The notes under the pieces were generated by a model. That model made no database searches. It was not told where the DNA came from and saw nothing but the letters and a program-made list of their open reading frames with translations. Below are positions 37,973-48,800 of a stretch of DNA of 64,000 bases, piece by piece (position 1 is the stretch's first letter; every line of letters begins with the position of its first letter). Location: NCBI RefSeq assembly GCF_004210375.1, contig NC_134834.1:150321009-150385008 (forward strand). Reading direction: 5' to 3'. This DNA is from Tachypleus tridentatus (lineage: Eukaryota > Arthropoda > Merostomata > Xiphosura > Limulidae). Position numbers and translations under genes: made by a program.

Positions 37973-38219
37973 TATAAATAAGATCTCAAAACGTTTACTT
38001 TGAAATGTCTTCCTTAAATAGGTCTATACTGCATAAATTCTATTTAGGTAGGTTATAAATGGGTACGTTAGCTTGAGGCAACTGTTCACAAATAATTACA
38101 AGGTTTATTTAGACTGTTATCTGGAAAACCAAAAACCTATAAATTTAAAACGTGTTTCTGTATAAGGAACAAAGATAGATTCGTTACCTGTGCGTTACAA
38201 TGTGTAATAAAGGCTTAAT

Positions 38220-38495
38220 TTGTTACATGTTTGTATGTTATTAACAACCGACTGGAAGGAAGTTATCTAAATTCATAATTAATGAAAGGTTATCTTTGGA
38301 CAAGAAGAGTTACTTCCCTTATATGCAATTATATTTTTAATAAACGCCCATAAGAACTACAACATACAAAATGTAAATTTGAATGTACCCCACATGGACC
38401 CATCAAACCTTCATACCAAATTTGGTGAAGACCCATTAATAGAGGGCGAAGTAGTGGTACAAAACATGGACCTAATGTATCCCTGATATAATTCG
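38220..38495 (+). repeat. Dispersed repeat with ACCAAATTTGGTGAAGAC (copy 1)
   Basis: Shares order and motifs with 61110-61480: GTTATTAACA, TTAATGAAAG, AAAATGTAAA, CATGGACC, CCAAATTTGGTGAAG, GAAGTAGTGG. Confidence 0.6.
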
Positions 38496-40200
38496 TTTAA
38501 GATTGTTAGGTCTAAGAGGACTTTTTACGTAGTTATTTTCGCAAGTTATTATTATCATTAGAAGTAAGAACGTAGTTAGTTTGGTAACTTATTGTTAGAA
38601 GTAAGAAAGAAGTTGTTAGTTTGGTAACGTATTATCTACTCTTCAGTTAAACGGTATACTTGTGTTATAGGGAATCATAAAAACATAGCTACAGTTTGTA
38701 ATAATACATCACGTTAAGGGTCAAAGTTATGAAAAACGAGGGTTGTCATGAACTTAGTAAAATTGAGGCATGCGTATTAACTACGGGAATAAATGATTGG
38801 TGAGTATTGTAGATGTATCGCTAAATTTTTCCATAAGCCAATTGGAAACGACTTAGTGATAAGCTAACTATGACGTAAGTATTTTATTATTTCATGTGAC
38901 AAAAAAATTGTTAATAGGTATGTCGTGAAAATGGACTGTAAAAATGTTTATACTTTCTTCTAATTTACGATGCCACGCACAGAGGGCGCTAGTAACTAAT
39001 AATAAATATGAAATGCAGCTTTTACAGACTGTAAAGAAATTTGTTTTGTTTTTTATTTATTCTAATGATATATGTTTTCGATCTGTATTTCATTGATATG
39101 TTAATTTAAGAAACTTTCATTTTCGTCCATGAGGTTCCGGTATGATTAATGGCATAAGTTAGTTTCAGAAACAAACAGTAGAGGATATGTGATGAAAATT
39201 GGATTTATTAAATAACCTTAAAACCTGTACAAGCGGCAATGAATATAAAATAACAAACAACGATTCATATTATGTTACACGTTTTTAGTTCAAATTCAGC
39301 GGTGCATATATTTTATCTTATAATTTTCACACCACCTTCTAAGACAACCTTCAGTGACCGTGGGGTAAAATTAAATCAAAACCAGCTTATCTACAGTATT
39401 AATAATATAAAGAAAAGTTAATGTAGCTACTACTGGGCACAACTTACTCGCTAATAAATCTGCAGTCCTTAAAATCTATTAACTTTTAGGAAGTTCTGAA
39501 TATGATGGTGTAAATTCGATTACATCTAATCAAAGACAAGAGAACATGAAGAAAAACTATCCCTAATATTCAGTTTAATCTATAACAGGTAGAATAATAT
39601 CTATAGGGCAAAAGTTAAAAATTGATATGTATATAGAATGTGTATTCACAAAACTACACTAATAATATTTTGTACTAAACTTTCCCAAACTAAAGTAAAT
39701 ATTGACAGTGTATATTCTTGTACCTTATCTTTTATATTAAATGTAATAATATTATTTCACGTGTTACAATCAGCTGAATTTCAAATAACACCAGATACAA
39801 GTATAATATTCAAAATTAAAACTTACGGTGAAGTTAAAGAGCCATATTCCTCTTTTTTTCAGAAAATAAACATCAATTTCAGTCTTATTTCATTAAATAG
39901 ATAGCCCACATTGATCTTATTGTAAGTATCATCTTCTCTACCCCACTCCTCAAGAAAAAAACAAAAAGAAATACAGCACCCGTTTTTGTTCAAAACCTCC
40001 ATAAGAATGGAAGTACACACGCGGCTAAAACGTACACCCAAAACTTGGATGTTTATTCAGCGTTAACAACCAAGCGTATATTCATGAGAAGAATTTAACA
40101 CTAGTATTTCTCAGGTACACAGATAGTGTTTTAATGCATTTTCAGTGCATTCGTTAATTAGTTCTACTCGAGGTGTAAGGTTAAAGACGATTTAAAACCT
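38496..40200. other. No gene seen
   Basis: AT-rich. A 46-bp duplication (TTAGTTTGGTAAC) at 38540-38630. The frame at 39638-39904 has no family feature. Confidence 0.45.
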
Positions 40201-40229
40201 TGTTGTTTCGTATTCTCCAATAAAACGAC

Positions 40230-40430
40230 GAAATATGTTGTCATGACAACCAACCACACTGGTACATATTGTTCACTACACGCCTGAAAATAACAAGATA
40301 CGTCGTCATGACAATTTAAATTAATTTTATTGCTTGACATTTTGCAACACGTTACAAATATATCATCGCCATGATAAACTATCGTAAAGTCTATATTCTT
40401 ATAACCAACTACAATGTTGTCATGGCGACT
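40230..40430. repeat. Four spaced copies of a palindromic motif TTGTCATGACAA
   Basis: Cores at about 40238, 40303, 40364 and 40416; the first is a perfect palindrome, the others diverged. They explain a 113-residue minus-strand frame at 40164-40505, which I do not call as a gene. Confidence 0.45.
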
Positions 40431-40779
40431 GTTTAAGTTCACCCTCATGCCTTTACGAGTACCAAAGGATAGCACGTGAACAGGAGAAATTAAGTTCGTT
40501 ACCATGTTAAGTTGTGACTGGTCTGGAAAGAGACAAAAAGTGGAATCACAATAATAGCATTAGCGCAAGAACTGCTCACTACATATCAAAGTCAGACCAA
40601 AGATGGTTAAGGACATTTCACAGACACGTATTGATATAACTAATCAAGATTCTAATCCTGAAATCTAAAGAAATCGTGAAAATCAGTGAAATGATTCAAC
40701 ATACCTAGATTAATGAACCACAAATAAATGTAATCCCTTACTCCGATTACTGGAAACCAACATAAGTTGAAAGATAAGT

Positions 40780-41070
40780 GTGCAACAATATAAACTGAAA
40801 CGCACGTTTACAACAATATAAACAAACATAAGATTAAACAATATAAATATAAACGTCAGTTTGCAACAATATAAACAAACATAAGATTGAACAATATAAA
40901 TAAAAACGTCAGTTTGCAACAATATAAACTGAAACGTTAGTCTGCAACAATATAAACAAACATAAGTTTGAACAATATAAATAGAAACGTCAGTTTGCAA
41001 CAATATATATAAACACAAGTTTGAACAATATAAACTGAAACGTCAGTTTACAACAATATAAGCAAAGATA
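40780..41070. repeat. Minisatellite of about 54 bp
   Basis: Units GTTTGCAACAATATAAACAA, ACATAAG.TTGAACAATATA, AATA.AAACGTCA; about five copies. Confidence 0.85.
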
Positions 41071-41499
41071 AGTTTCTTTAATCACATAATACTTCTGTCA
41101 CACGAAAAGTGTTTGTACACTGAACCACATGAAACTGTTCACTGTGGCAGGTTAGAGCAGTCCAACAGGAAAATTATAAAGGCACTTAAACTGTTGCAGT
41201 TGAGCAAAGAAAACGTTTATATACATGCATATCGTAAGAGTTTACCGCCAAGAATATCTCAGACACAAAACCTGCACTCGATTGCTTGATCACATGACTC
41301 ACATTACCTGCGGGCAATGTACATCTTGGAATGAAGGTTTATACTGTTTTACACACTTTATAGATTTATGTGAGAAACTTAACCAGTACCAATAAGTATA
41401 AGCTGAACTTAAAATACTGATACGAAAGCTTGCAAAAAATTATAATCAGATAACAATTCACTGCTTAGCTGCAGCATGGGTTCACTAACGTTAGGATGA

Positions 41500-42210
41500 A
41501 AACCTTAAATAAATTCATCAACTAATGAGTTCTTTAAATTCGTGACGGTAATTAAACAGTTTCCTAAGCTCGTGGATTTACTAAGATGATGATGATAATA
41601 ATCCTAAATAGCTTAATAAATTAACATGTTTAATAGCATTAAGAAGACAATCCTAAAGACCTTCACAAGTTCACTAGCCTTACACTAAGCCGTTTTATAA
41701 ACTTATGGCTTCACTGGATAATAACCCTAAATAAATCCCTAAACTAATGGGCTAACATGAGGAAGTTAACCCTAAACACTTTACTAGATTAATGGTCTAG
41801 CATTGAGAAGCTAACCCTAAACACTTTACTAGATTAATGGTCTAGCATTGAGAAGCTAACCCTAAACAATATCCAAATTAATGGATTCTCTTACTTGCAT
41901 TACGAAAGTACTAAACACTTTATTGAACCAATTGGTTCATTACGAGTATGGTTATAATCGTAAATAGTTTCCTAAACCTATGGGTTCACTACCATTACGC
42001 TGAGCTACATTTCTAAGCTAATGGTTTCACTGGACGATAACCCTAAATAAATTCCTAAATTGATGGGTTAAACAAAATTATGAATATTGTCTCAAATAGC
42101 TTCCTATACTCATAGGTTCAATATAATTTGATAACAACTCCAAACAGCTTACTACACTCATTGGGTTTACAAGCATTGTAATTATAGTCCTAAATAGTTT
42201 CCTAAAGTGC
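41500..42210. repeat. Degenerate tandem repeat of about 48 bp
   Basis: An exact pair (CTAAACACTTTACTAGATTA onward) starts at 41771 and 41819; looser units (CCTAAATAG.TTCCTAAACT, CATGGGTTCACT) surround it. Confidence 0.75.
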
Positions 42211-43059
42211 TAAAACATTCTTTTTACTTCAACATCTAATAAGAGATTTGGAGACTTGAAAAACATGTTATACGTGCATGGGAAAATAGCAGCAGTTACA
42301 CAACTGTGAGTAAATTTGTTTCTTTCTAAAATAGTTCAAATAATACTGTTTTTTGTTCAGTAAAATACTTACTGAAAGTAGCCTTAAAGATTAGAACAAA
42401 AACAAATGTTATATAAACATTTCAACATCGTAAAAGTAACCGTGCCATCTATGTGAGAATATTTATATAACTGGTTTTGCTGTTTGTCCTACACTTAATG
42501 GAAGTTTTCTTAACTTAATCCTGGAAAAGCGGGTTAAAAATCATATACAAATTATAATAAAAGGAAACATTTGGCAAAACTAAATTTCATACAATCGTTT
42601 CATTATTATTGTTTTTGCGGGTACACAGACAAAATCAATAATGATTTATATATTACAGTAAGTTGATTCAAGGTTCAAATTTCGTATTACCTCCATTTGT
42701 AACTCAACGAATTGTTACCAAATTTAAAGTCTGTACTCTTTGTATTCTTGTGTACTATAAATTACGTGAAGTTTCACTTCATATTTTCACGTTCATCAAA
42801 TGTGGCAAGGTTAATAGTGACAAATGTAAGAATATATTCGTTGTAAAGATTTTATATTATAATGATAAGGTTAATCATTTAACACTGCCAGAAAAATCAA
42901 AACAACACCAAAACTACTCATTCGTTGTACATTATTGTAAAATGTTACTTAATACGCTTGAAGAAAACATACAGTACTTCTACATTATTGTAACATGCCA
43001 CTTAACATATTTGAAGAAAACATCCAGTCCTTCTACATTATTGTAAAATGTTACTGTGA

Positions 43060-43390
43060 ACTACCAGTCATTACATATTACTTTAAAATACAAGTATTAT
43101 ATATTAGTGTAAAATACCAATATTATGTGTTAGTGTAAAATACAAGTAGTATATATTACTGTAAAATACCAGTTATTATATATTATTTTAAAACATCAGT
43201 CATTATATATTATTGTAAAATACCAGTCATTATGTATTACTGTAAAATACAAGTATTATATATTACTGTAAGCTACATGTCATTACGTATTACTGTAAAC
43301 TATCAGCATATATTATTGTAAAATACAAGTATTATATATTACTGTAAACTGTCAGTCATCGTATATCACCGTAAACTACAAGCATAAAAT
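43060..43390. repeat. Short tandem repeat, about 27-31 bp
   Basis: Units of TATTATATATTACTGTAAAA TACCAGTC and variants, about eleven copies. Confidence 0.85.
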
Positions 43391-43900
43391 CACCTCAACT
43401 ACGACCTTATGTAACTATTCTCCCCAAAATACTTAAAACATTTTAAATTAAAAAAATAGAAAGGAACGTTTAAATTTTACTTCACAATCTAGATTTGTTC
43501 TCATTTCGGTACGCCGAAAAGATGCTGACCAGAAAAAGAGAGACAAATACAGTACTGGCCTTACTAACCAGTTGAGTTTTAGAAGGTTACTGTCTGACAG
43601 GGGTTGTGGACGTATGCAATTAATAACCTCTTCTTCCTGCACTACTTTACTCTCGTATTACAACATAAAATTCGCTTTCCTTCGTAGTTGTATGAGCTGT
43701 TTTATTCTTAGTGCTCTCGAGAGTAAACTACTATTACGAGTATTCAGCTAAAAACATTTTCAAGTTGGCCATCCTACACTAAAGATCATTACGCATGGTG
43801 ATGTAGGATTTCTCTCGATCCAATTAGATGATGCAGATTTCTATAAAACTTACAAGACCATAGAGCATTGTGTAAACTTTAAGAATATCAACTGCATCTA
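43391..43900. other. No gene seen
   Basis: No recognisable frame; the 64-residue minus frame at 43448-43642 lacks family features. Confidence 0.4.
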
Positions 43901-44270
43901 GTAGTACTGTCTAATATTCTAGGACTACAAACTTGCGTAAACCTTACAAATATCAACTCCATCTTGTGTTAATATTCTTAGATTACAGATTTAAGTAAAC
44001 TTTACGAATATAAACTCCATCTAGTGGTAGTATTAAATGGTTGCCGACTTTTGCGTAAACTTTACGAATATAAACTCCATCTAGTGGTAGTATTAAATGG
44101 TTGCCGACTTTTGCGTAAACTTTACGAATATTAGTTCCATCTATTCTAGTGCCATTGTTCTAAGGCTACATATATGCGTAAACTTTACAAATATCAACTC
44201 CATTTAGTGGTATTATTTTAAGACTACATATATGCGTAAACTTTACGAACATCGGCTCCATTTGTAATAT
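43900..44270. repeat. Tandem repeat of about 60 bp
   Basis: Units GCGTAAACTTTACGAATATA AACTCCATCTAGTGGTAG; one unit is duplicated exactly around 44000-44120. Six copies. Confidence 0.88.
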
Positions 44271-45090
44271 TTGCCCTGAAATACAAAATACTTACAGTGC
44301 GTCGATTTTTTCTCTCATATTTATAAGATCAAAAAATTTAATTAATCCATGACAAACCACTACCTTGGAATATTCTTTCTGGAATAAAAATAGCCAGAGC
44401 GACTTTAAAATCGCATGTGCAATGTAGTATTTTATACACGTAATATAGTTGTAAATACATTTCCTTCGCAACTAATAAAGTGAACTAAGTGAGAAGTCGT
44501 AGAAGTATTCACTCTACGGTGGCCGGACATGTATTCTCCTATTCATGAAACTTGGTCTCGTTGGGTACTTTCGTACTTTGGGCTCTACTCCTAAGACGTA
44601 TCTTCTCTGAAGAAACTTCTAGAATTGAACACTCTTTTCACACGTGTTTGATTCAGCTCTTCAACGTGGAGTAACAGGGAATCTAATACCTTCCAGAATG
44701 TTCCACATAATAAATTATCGTTTCAAGTCTACCTTTTACATGCTACTTTTCAACAACCTTCAACAATATGCTTATGTAGTAACTTAGAAATTTCGTGTTA
44801 ATCTTCTGGATCGGAATTTTGGTAATTAATTTTTTCACACTTTACACATTTTAATTAAAATAAGAAAGCAAAATATCACGCTTTCCAGCCACCAGAATAC
44901 TCACTTCTTTACATTGAAGTATCCTACACGAAAATGAGCTAAATAATTTAGTATCTCTAAAGTTAGGGCTATCTCTCAAGGTATTCTGCTTCTCTGTAAT
45001 AGAACTATGTATACAAAGTTTTCTTAGCTTATTAAAACTGTTTTTGCGGAAAAGTAAGTCAAACAGGTGTTTTTTCAATATTAATAAAGT
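44271..45090. other. No gene seen
   Basis: No repeat or exon recognised; sequence is moderately AT-rich. Confidence 0.4.
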
Positions 45091-45097
45091 ACTGGGA

Positions 45098-45315
45098 AGT
45101 TTAACCCTAAATGCAAGATCTGATCCCACAAAAGAGATAAGTTTAATCCTAAACGTAAGATCTGATCCCACAAAACAGAGAAATTTAACCCTAAACGTAA
45201 AATCTGATCCTGTAAAACAGAAAAGTTTAACCTTAAACGTAAGATTTGATCTTGTAAAACAGAGAAGTTTAACCCTAAACGTAAAATCTGATCCCACAAA
45301 ACAGATAAGTTTAAA
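45098..45315. repeat. 42-bp minisatellite, about 5 copies
   Basis: Unit AAGTTTAACCCTAAACGTAA GATCTGATCCCACAAAACAG AG. Being a multiple of three, it leaves frames open on both strands (SLTLNVRSDPTKQ on plus, LRLGLNFSVLQDQI on minus). Lies just beyond the Kv-beta 3' end. Confidence 0.92.
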
Positions 45316-45440
45316 ATAACAGCCTCAAGGCACACCTTCTTACACATCTGAAACTAAACCACCAGAAAATAAGATAAAAATTCAAGTCCAACAGAAAGTT
45401 TCGTGTATAAGAAGTTTTTAGTACCTTCTAAACAGTTAGT

Positions 45441-45446
45441 TTTATT
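45441..45446 (-). terminator. Candidate polyadenylation signal for Kv-beta
   Basis: AATAAA on the minus strand about 175 bases past the TAA that ends the extension. No transcript data; weak single-hexamer evidence. Confidence 0.35.
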
Positions 45447-45620
45447 AAGGTGTTGCTTCTGTCTCTAAGGTTTTACTTGCTATCGTAGCTGGAAAGTTGT
45501 CTGTATAACTACAGATCTCTAATATTGGAATCGTTCTTTGCGTTATAAAATTCTCAGGCTGTTTCAAAGAGTAAGTTATGTCATCCTAGTTTATGTTTCA
45601 CGCGAGGTTAATTTGTTAAC

Positions 45621-45806
45621 TTATTGGATGGAGCAGGCATTCAGAATTCTCTGTACCACCCCCCGAGTCTCCAGGTGATGGAAGCTTGGAGCTTCCCCAG
45701 AGTCACTCCTCCTTCTGTTAGCCTCTTCTCCACTAAGTGAGTCCTCCTCCAACAAATCATGCCTGGGTCCCCTGCCCCCACAGGAGTCCCGAGGCATCCC
45801 TAGTCA
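45621..45806 (-). other. Hk: Putative stop-codon readthrough extension of Kv-beta (60 sense codons)
   Basis: After the TGA at 45806-45804 the same frame stays open for 60 codons to TAA at 45623-45621. The stop context is TGA CTA G, the motif known to allow efficient readthrough in metazoan mRNAs. The extension is plainly richer in G and C than the introns and 3' flank, as coding DNA is here. The predicted tail holds an acidic stretch (DLLEEDSLSGEE), a basic Ser stretch (RRRSDSGE) and ends RILNACSIQ. I recognise no domain in it. It could instead be 3' UTR or an exon joined by splicing around the stop. Confidence 0.55.
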
Positions 45807-45890
45807 CCTGGTCAGAGGTTGTCGTATTGGCTTGTTGTCTAGAATTTTTTCAACCTCATTCACGATATTCGTGTTCAGTCGTGGCACCAC
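45804..45890 (-). CDS. Hk: Kv-beta exon 14 (C-terminus and TGA stop)
   Basis: 87 bp, [20 protein letters not shown] then PIRQPLTR and TGA (338-365). It matches the IDSILGNKP and ERILENKPVRPP C-termini of mammals and flies. Acceptor TGCTAG. The stop is TGA CTA G; AG/GTGACT overlapping it also looks like a weak splice donor. Confidence 0.93.
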   Translation of the reverse strand: MVPRLNTNIVNEVEKILDNKPIRQPLTR

Positions 45891-48800
45891 CTAGCAGGGA
45901 AACATGGTTAATATAAGAAGTTTCACTGATGTAAGATTAATTCTGTAAATGACAACAAATACTGAGTGTCCGTTAATTAGTACGGCATCTGGGGTGTTAA
46001 TCTCTGGTTTAAGTGGGGTTATGTGAGAGACATTGTTGATAAAACACTATGAAAGTACCTTTAACAGTTTTACACTTTATTTAGCAGATTTAAAGAAATC
46101 TTAACACACATATAAACCTAACATTCCTACAGTCGTTTATCCTGCGAACGTTTCTTTCTTTCCGATTTTGACTAACCCCATATCGTACTTCGTAACAGAA
46201 TAATAGTATCTAGAAATCACTGAGTGGTTCTTTAATTTCTAATGATTCGATTACTGTCAAAACCTTTTTCCTTTTTTCTATCGATCGGGTTGATCATTAA
46301 GGAAAACTGTGTTTATCTTTCTATTCATCAAGTTAACTGGTACCCAAATCATGTTTATCTTTCTATTCATCAAGTTAACTGGTCACCGAACGATGTAACC
46401 ATGAAGTTAGAGCATGAATATTTCTAAACTTTTGCATTATTTGTACGTTACCCTTACCTGTAATGCGTGCAAGTGGTCAAGGAGCTGTTCAACAGTCGAG
46501 GCTCCGACAAGAACACAATGGACACAATCGTTTTTAAGGCACCATGCTGGAAAACACGTCAAGCAATTATTAATATAAATATATATCTATGAATTTAAAA
46601 CAATATATAAAAATAATATTAATTAAATGTGATACGAGAAATACGATGACACATTTCAGATGCCTTTTCTGGTTCACAGATACAAACAGTACTCGACGTT
46701 TCGCGTTTTGAATATCGCCTGCTTCAAAGTATTTTATTATTCGAACAAAAAGCAAGAAACAATTGGGTTTTATACCTGAAGCGAAACAAAGATGTCGATA
46801 AAATATCAATACTTCGATACTTCGTCGTAAAGAAAATATAAATCTCTAAATAAATCAAATCGTTTCAGTGTTACTTTCGAATGTTCACCAGCATTATCAT
46901 AAAAATATCAATTTTAAATAATAAAGACATTTCGGAATAAATTACAGTATATTGGAGGAAGGGCGAATTTATTAAGAAATGGGATCAGACGTTTCGGTGA
47001 CATTTTGAGACACTTAATATCATTTTGAATTCGCAACTGAATAAGAAAACCTCATAACGTTTCGGTGTTGAATTCTCTGAATCTGTGTCATTGTAAACAA
47101 TGCAGAAACCTGTAAAAGTTTGGCAGGTGAGAGCAATTTGTCATTCATTTAAATAAATTAGCGACTATCAAACGTTCTGCCATAACAATAGTCACGTTTT
47201 TATATAAACTATAGAAAGTTTGAGACCCTTACGTAACAGAAGAAATATACTGTTATATATAAAAAAAAAAAAATGTAACGTAGAAACACTTTGTGTGACA
47301 AACCTTGTTATAGAATAAGAGAATAATAATAACAAAGGGAAAGGTTCCAATTTATGAGAAAAAAATCGAAATTTATTTTGACCTGGAAATGTGTTAAGTA
47401 AGATAGTGTTAAATAGCTTTGACTGGCATGTTTAACACCACTGTTATGTGTGAATGTGTTAAGACAGTGTTAGATAGCCTTGACTGGCATGATGAACGTC
47501 ACTGTTATGTGTTAATGTGTTACATAAGATGTTAAAGTTTACAGAAATTAGATCAAGCAATTAATAATACACAGGAATTAATCCAGAAAAATTCTACACC
47601 ATTTAAAATCACTGAAATAAATTTGAAATATTTAATGTTAATACTCTTGTCGTTATAAAGTTAAAAGTTAATTTTAAAAGATGGCGAGACCAAATTCACA
47701 AACCGTACCTATAAATAACTGGTTTAACGTACAGCTTAACTTCTCCACGATGAAAGAAAGTTGTTGAATCTTAGACTGATGTTTAGGACTGCGATTGTCG
47801 TCCATAACAGCTTTGTCAGTAGTCCCTGAATAGTGCTGTTCACGAGAAACAAAATTGATTGCCATCTAGCGGTAACTAAAATAGGTAAAGTTTCACGTAT
47901 TGAATTACGTTTATATTTTATTGTTTTTATTGTTGTAATGTTTTGACTATATAAACCTAAGTATCTTAGCAATAGACATAACATATACATACAAATAATC
48001 CTTACTCTAACAAAGTAATAAAACAGAAAGAAAAATATACCATTGAAAGTGTGAGTTGTGAAGGTAACTATAGTAACAGAAGCATAAACTATGTTGATAC
48101 TTCATTCTTAACACAGAATAACAGCACGTTAAACCGATATTCACCCTGATGGAGCCCCTGGAAAGAAGATTAATTCCTTCATCAAACTTTCCACTCAATC
48201 CAAAAGCCTGAGGGGACCACGTCATAGTTCCAACCCCTAGTGGTAAACAAATTTACATATCTAAATCATGTGAAAGTTTAACTCTGTCACTGACACATAT
48301 ATAGACAAATAATATATGTTTTGATATACTATAAAAAGAAAAATATACGTTTTAATGCGTCATTACTTAGCTAAAAGTTGACACTTGGGAAAGTTCAATA
48401 ATTATGTTATTTATTTTCATAGTGGTACAAAATTAGAAACACAAATACTGTTAATATTATGTCATACTAAGTGTATTAGGGTTATACAGTCATGTGAAGA
48501 AATTAGGACACCCTATGAAAGTCTGTGTATTTTTGTAACATTTTTGGATATATAGATATTTAATCTCAATTTTAACAATACTGATAGATTATAGGAATAT
48601 AACTAAACAATTAAAACTGAAGAAAATACTTTTCAAGATCTTCTGTAAATGTCATGCTACAAAAATGCATATTCGAACTGAGAAAAAGTTAGGGCACCCT
48701 ACCCACTAATAGCTAGTGTTACCCCCTTTAGCTGAAATAACTGCAGTGAGACGCTTTTTGTAGCCATCTACCAGTCTCTGACATCGGTCTCAAGGAAGTT

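Noticed and set aside
40164-40505. 113-residue minus-strand frame
   Set aside because: Explained by the spaced palindromic repeat; no family feature.
42663-43046. 127-residue plus-strand frame
   Set aside because: Low-complexity and AT-rich, and its end runs into the 27-31 bp tandem repeat.
44851-45347. Frames of 148, 91 and 88 residues on both strands
   Set aside because: Produced by the 42-bp minisatellite, whose period is a multiple of three.
45804-45812. AG/GTGACT at the Kv-beta stop as the true exon end
   Set aside because: Conserved C-terminal residues end exactly at the TGA as in other Kv-beta proteins, so a normal stop is likelier; kept as an alternative explanation for the extension.
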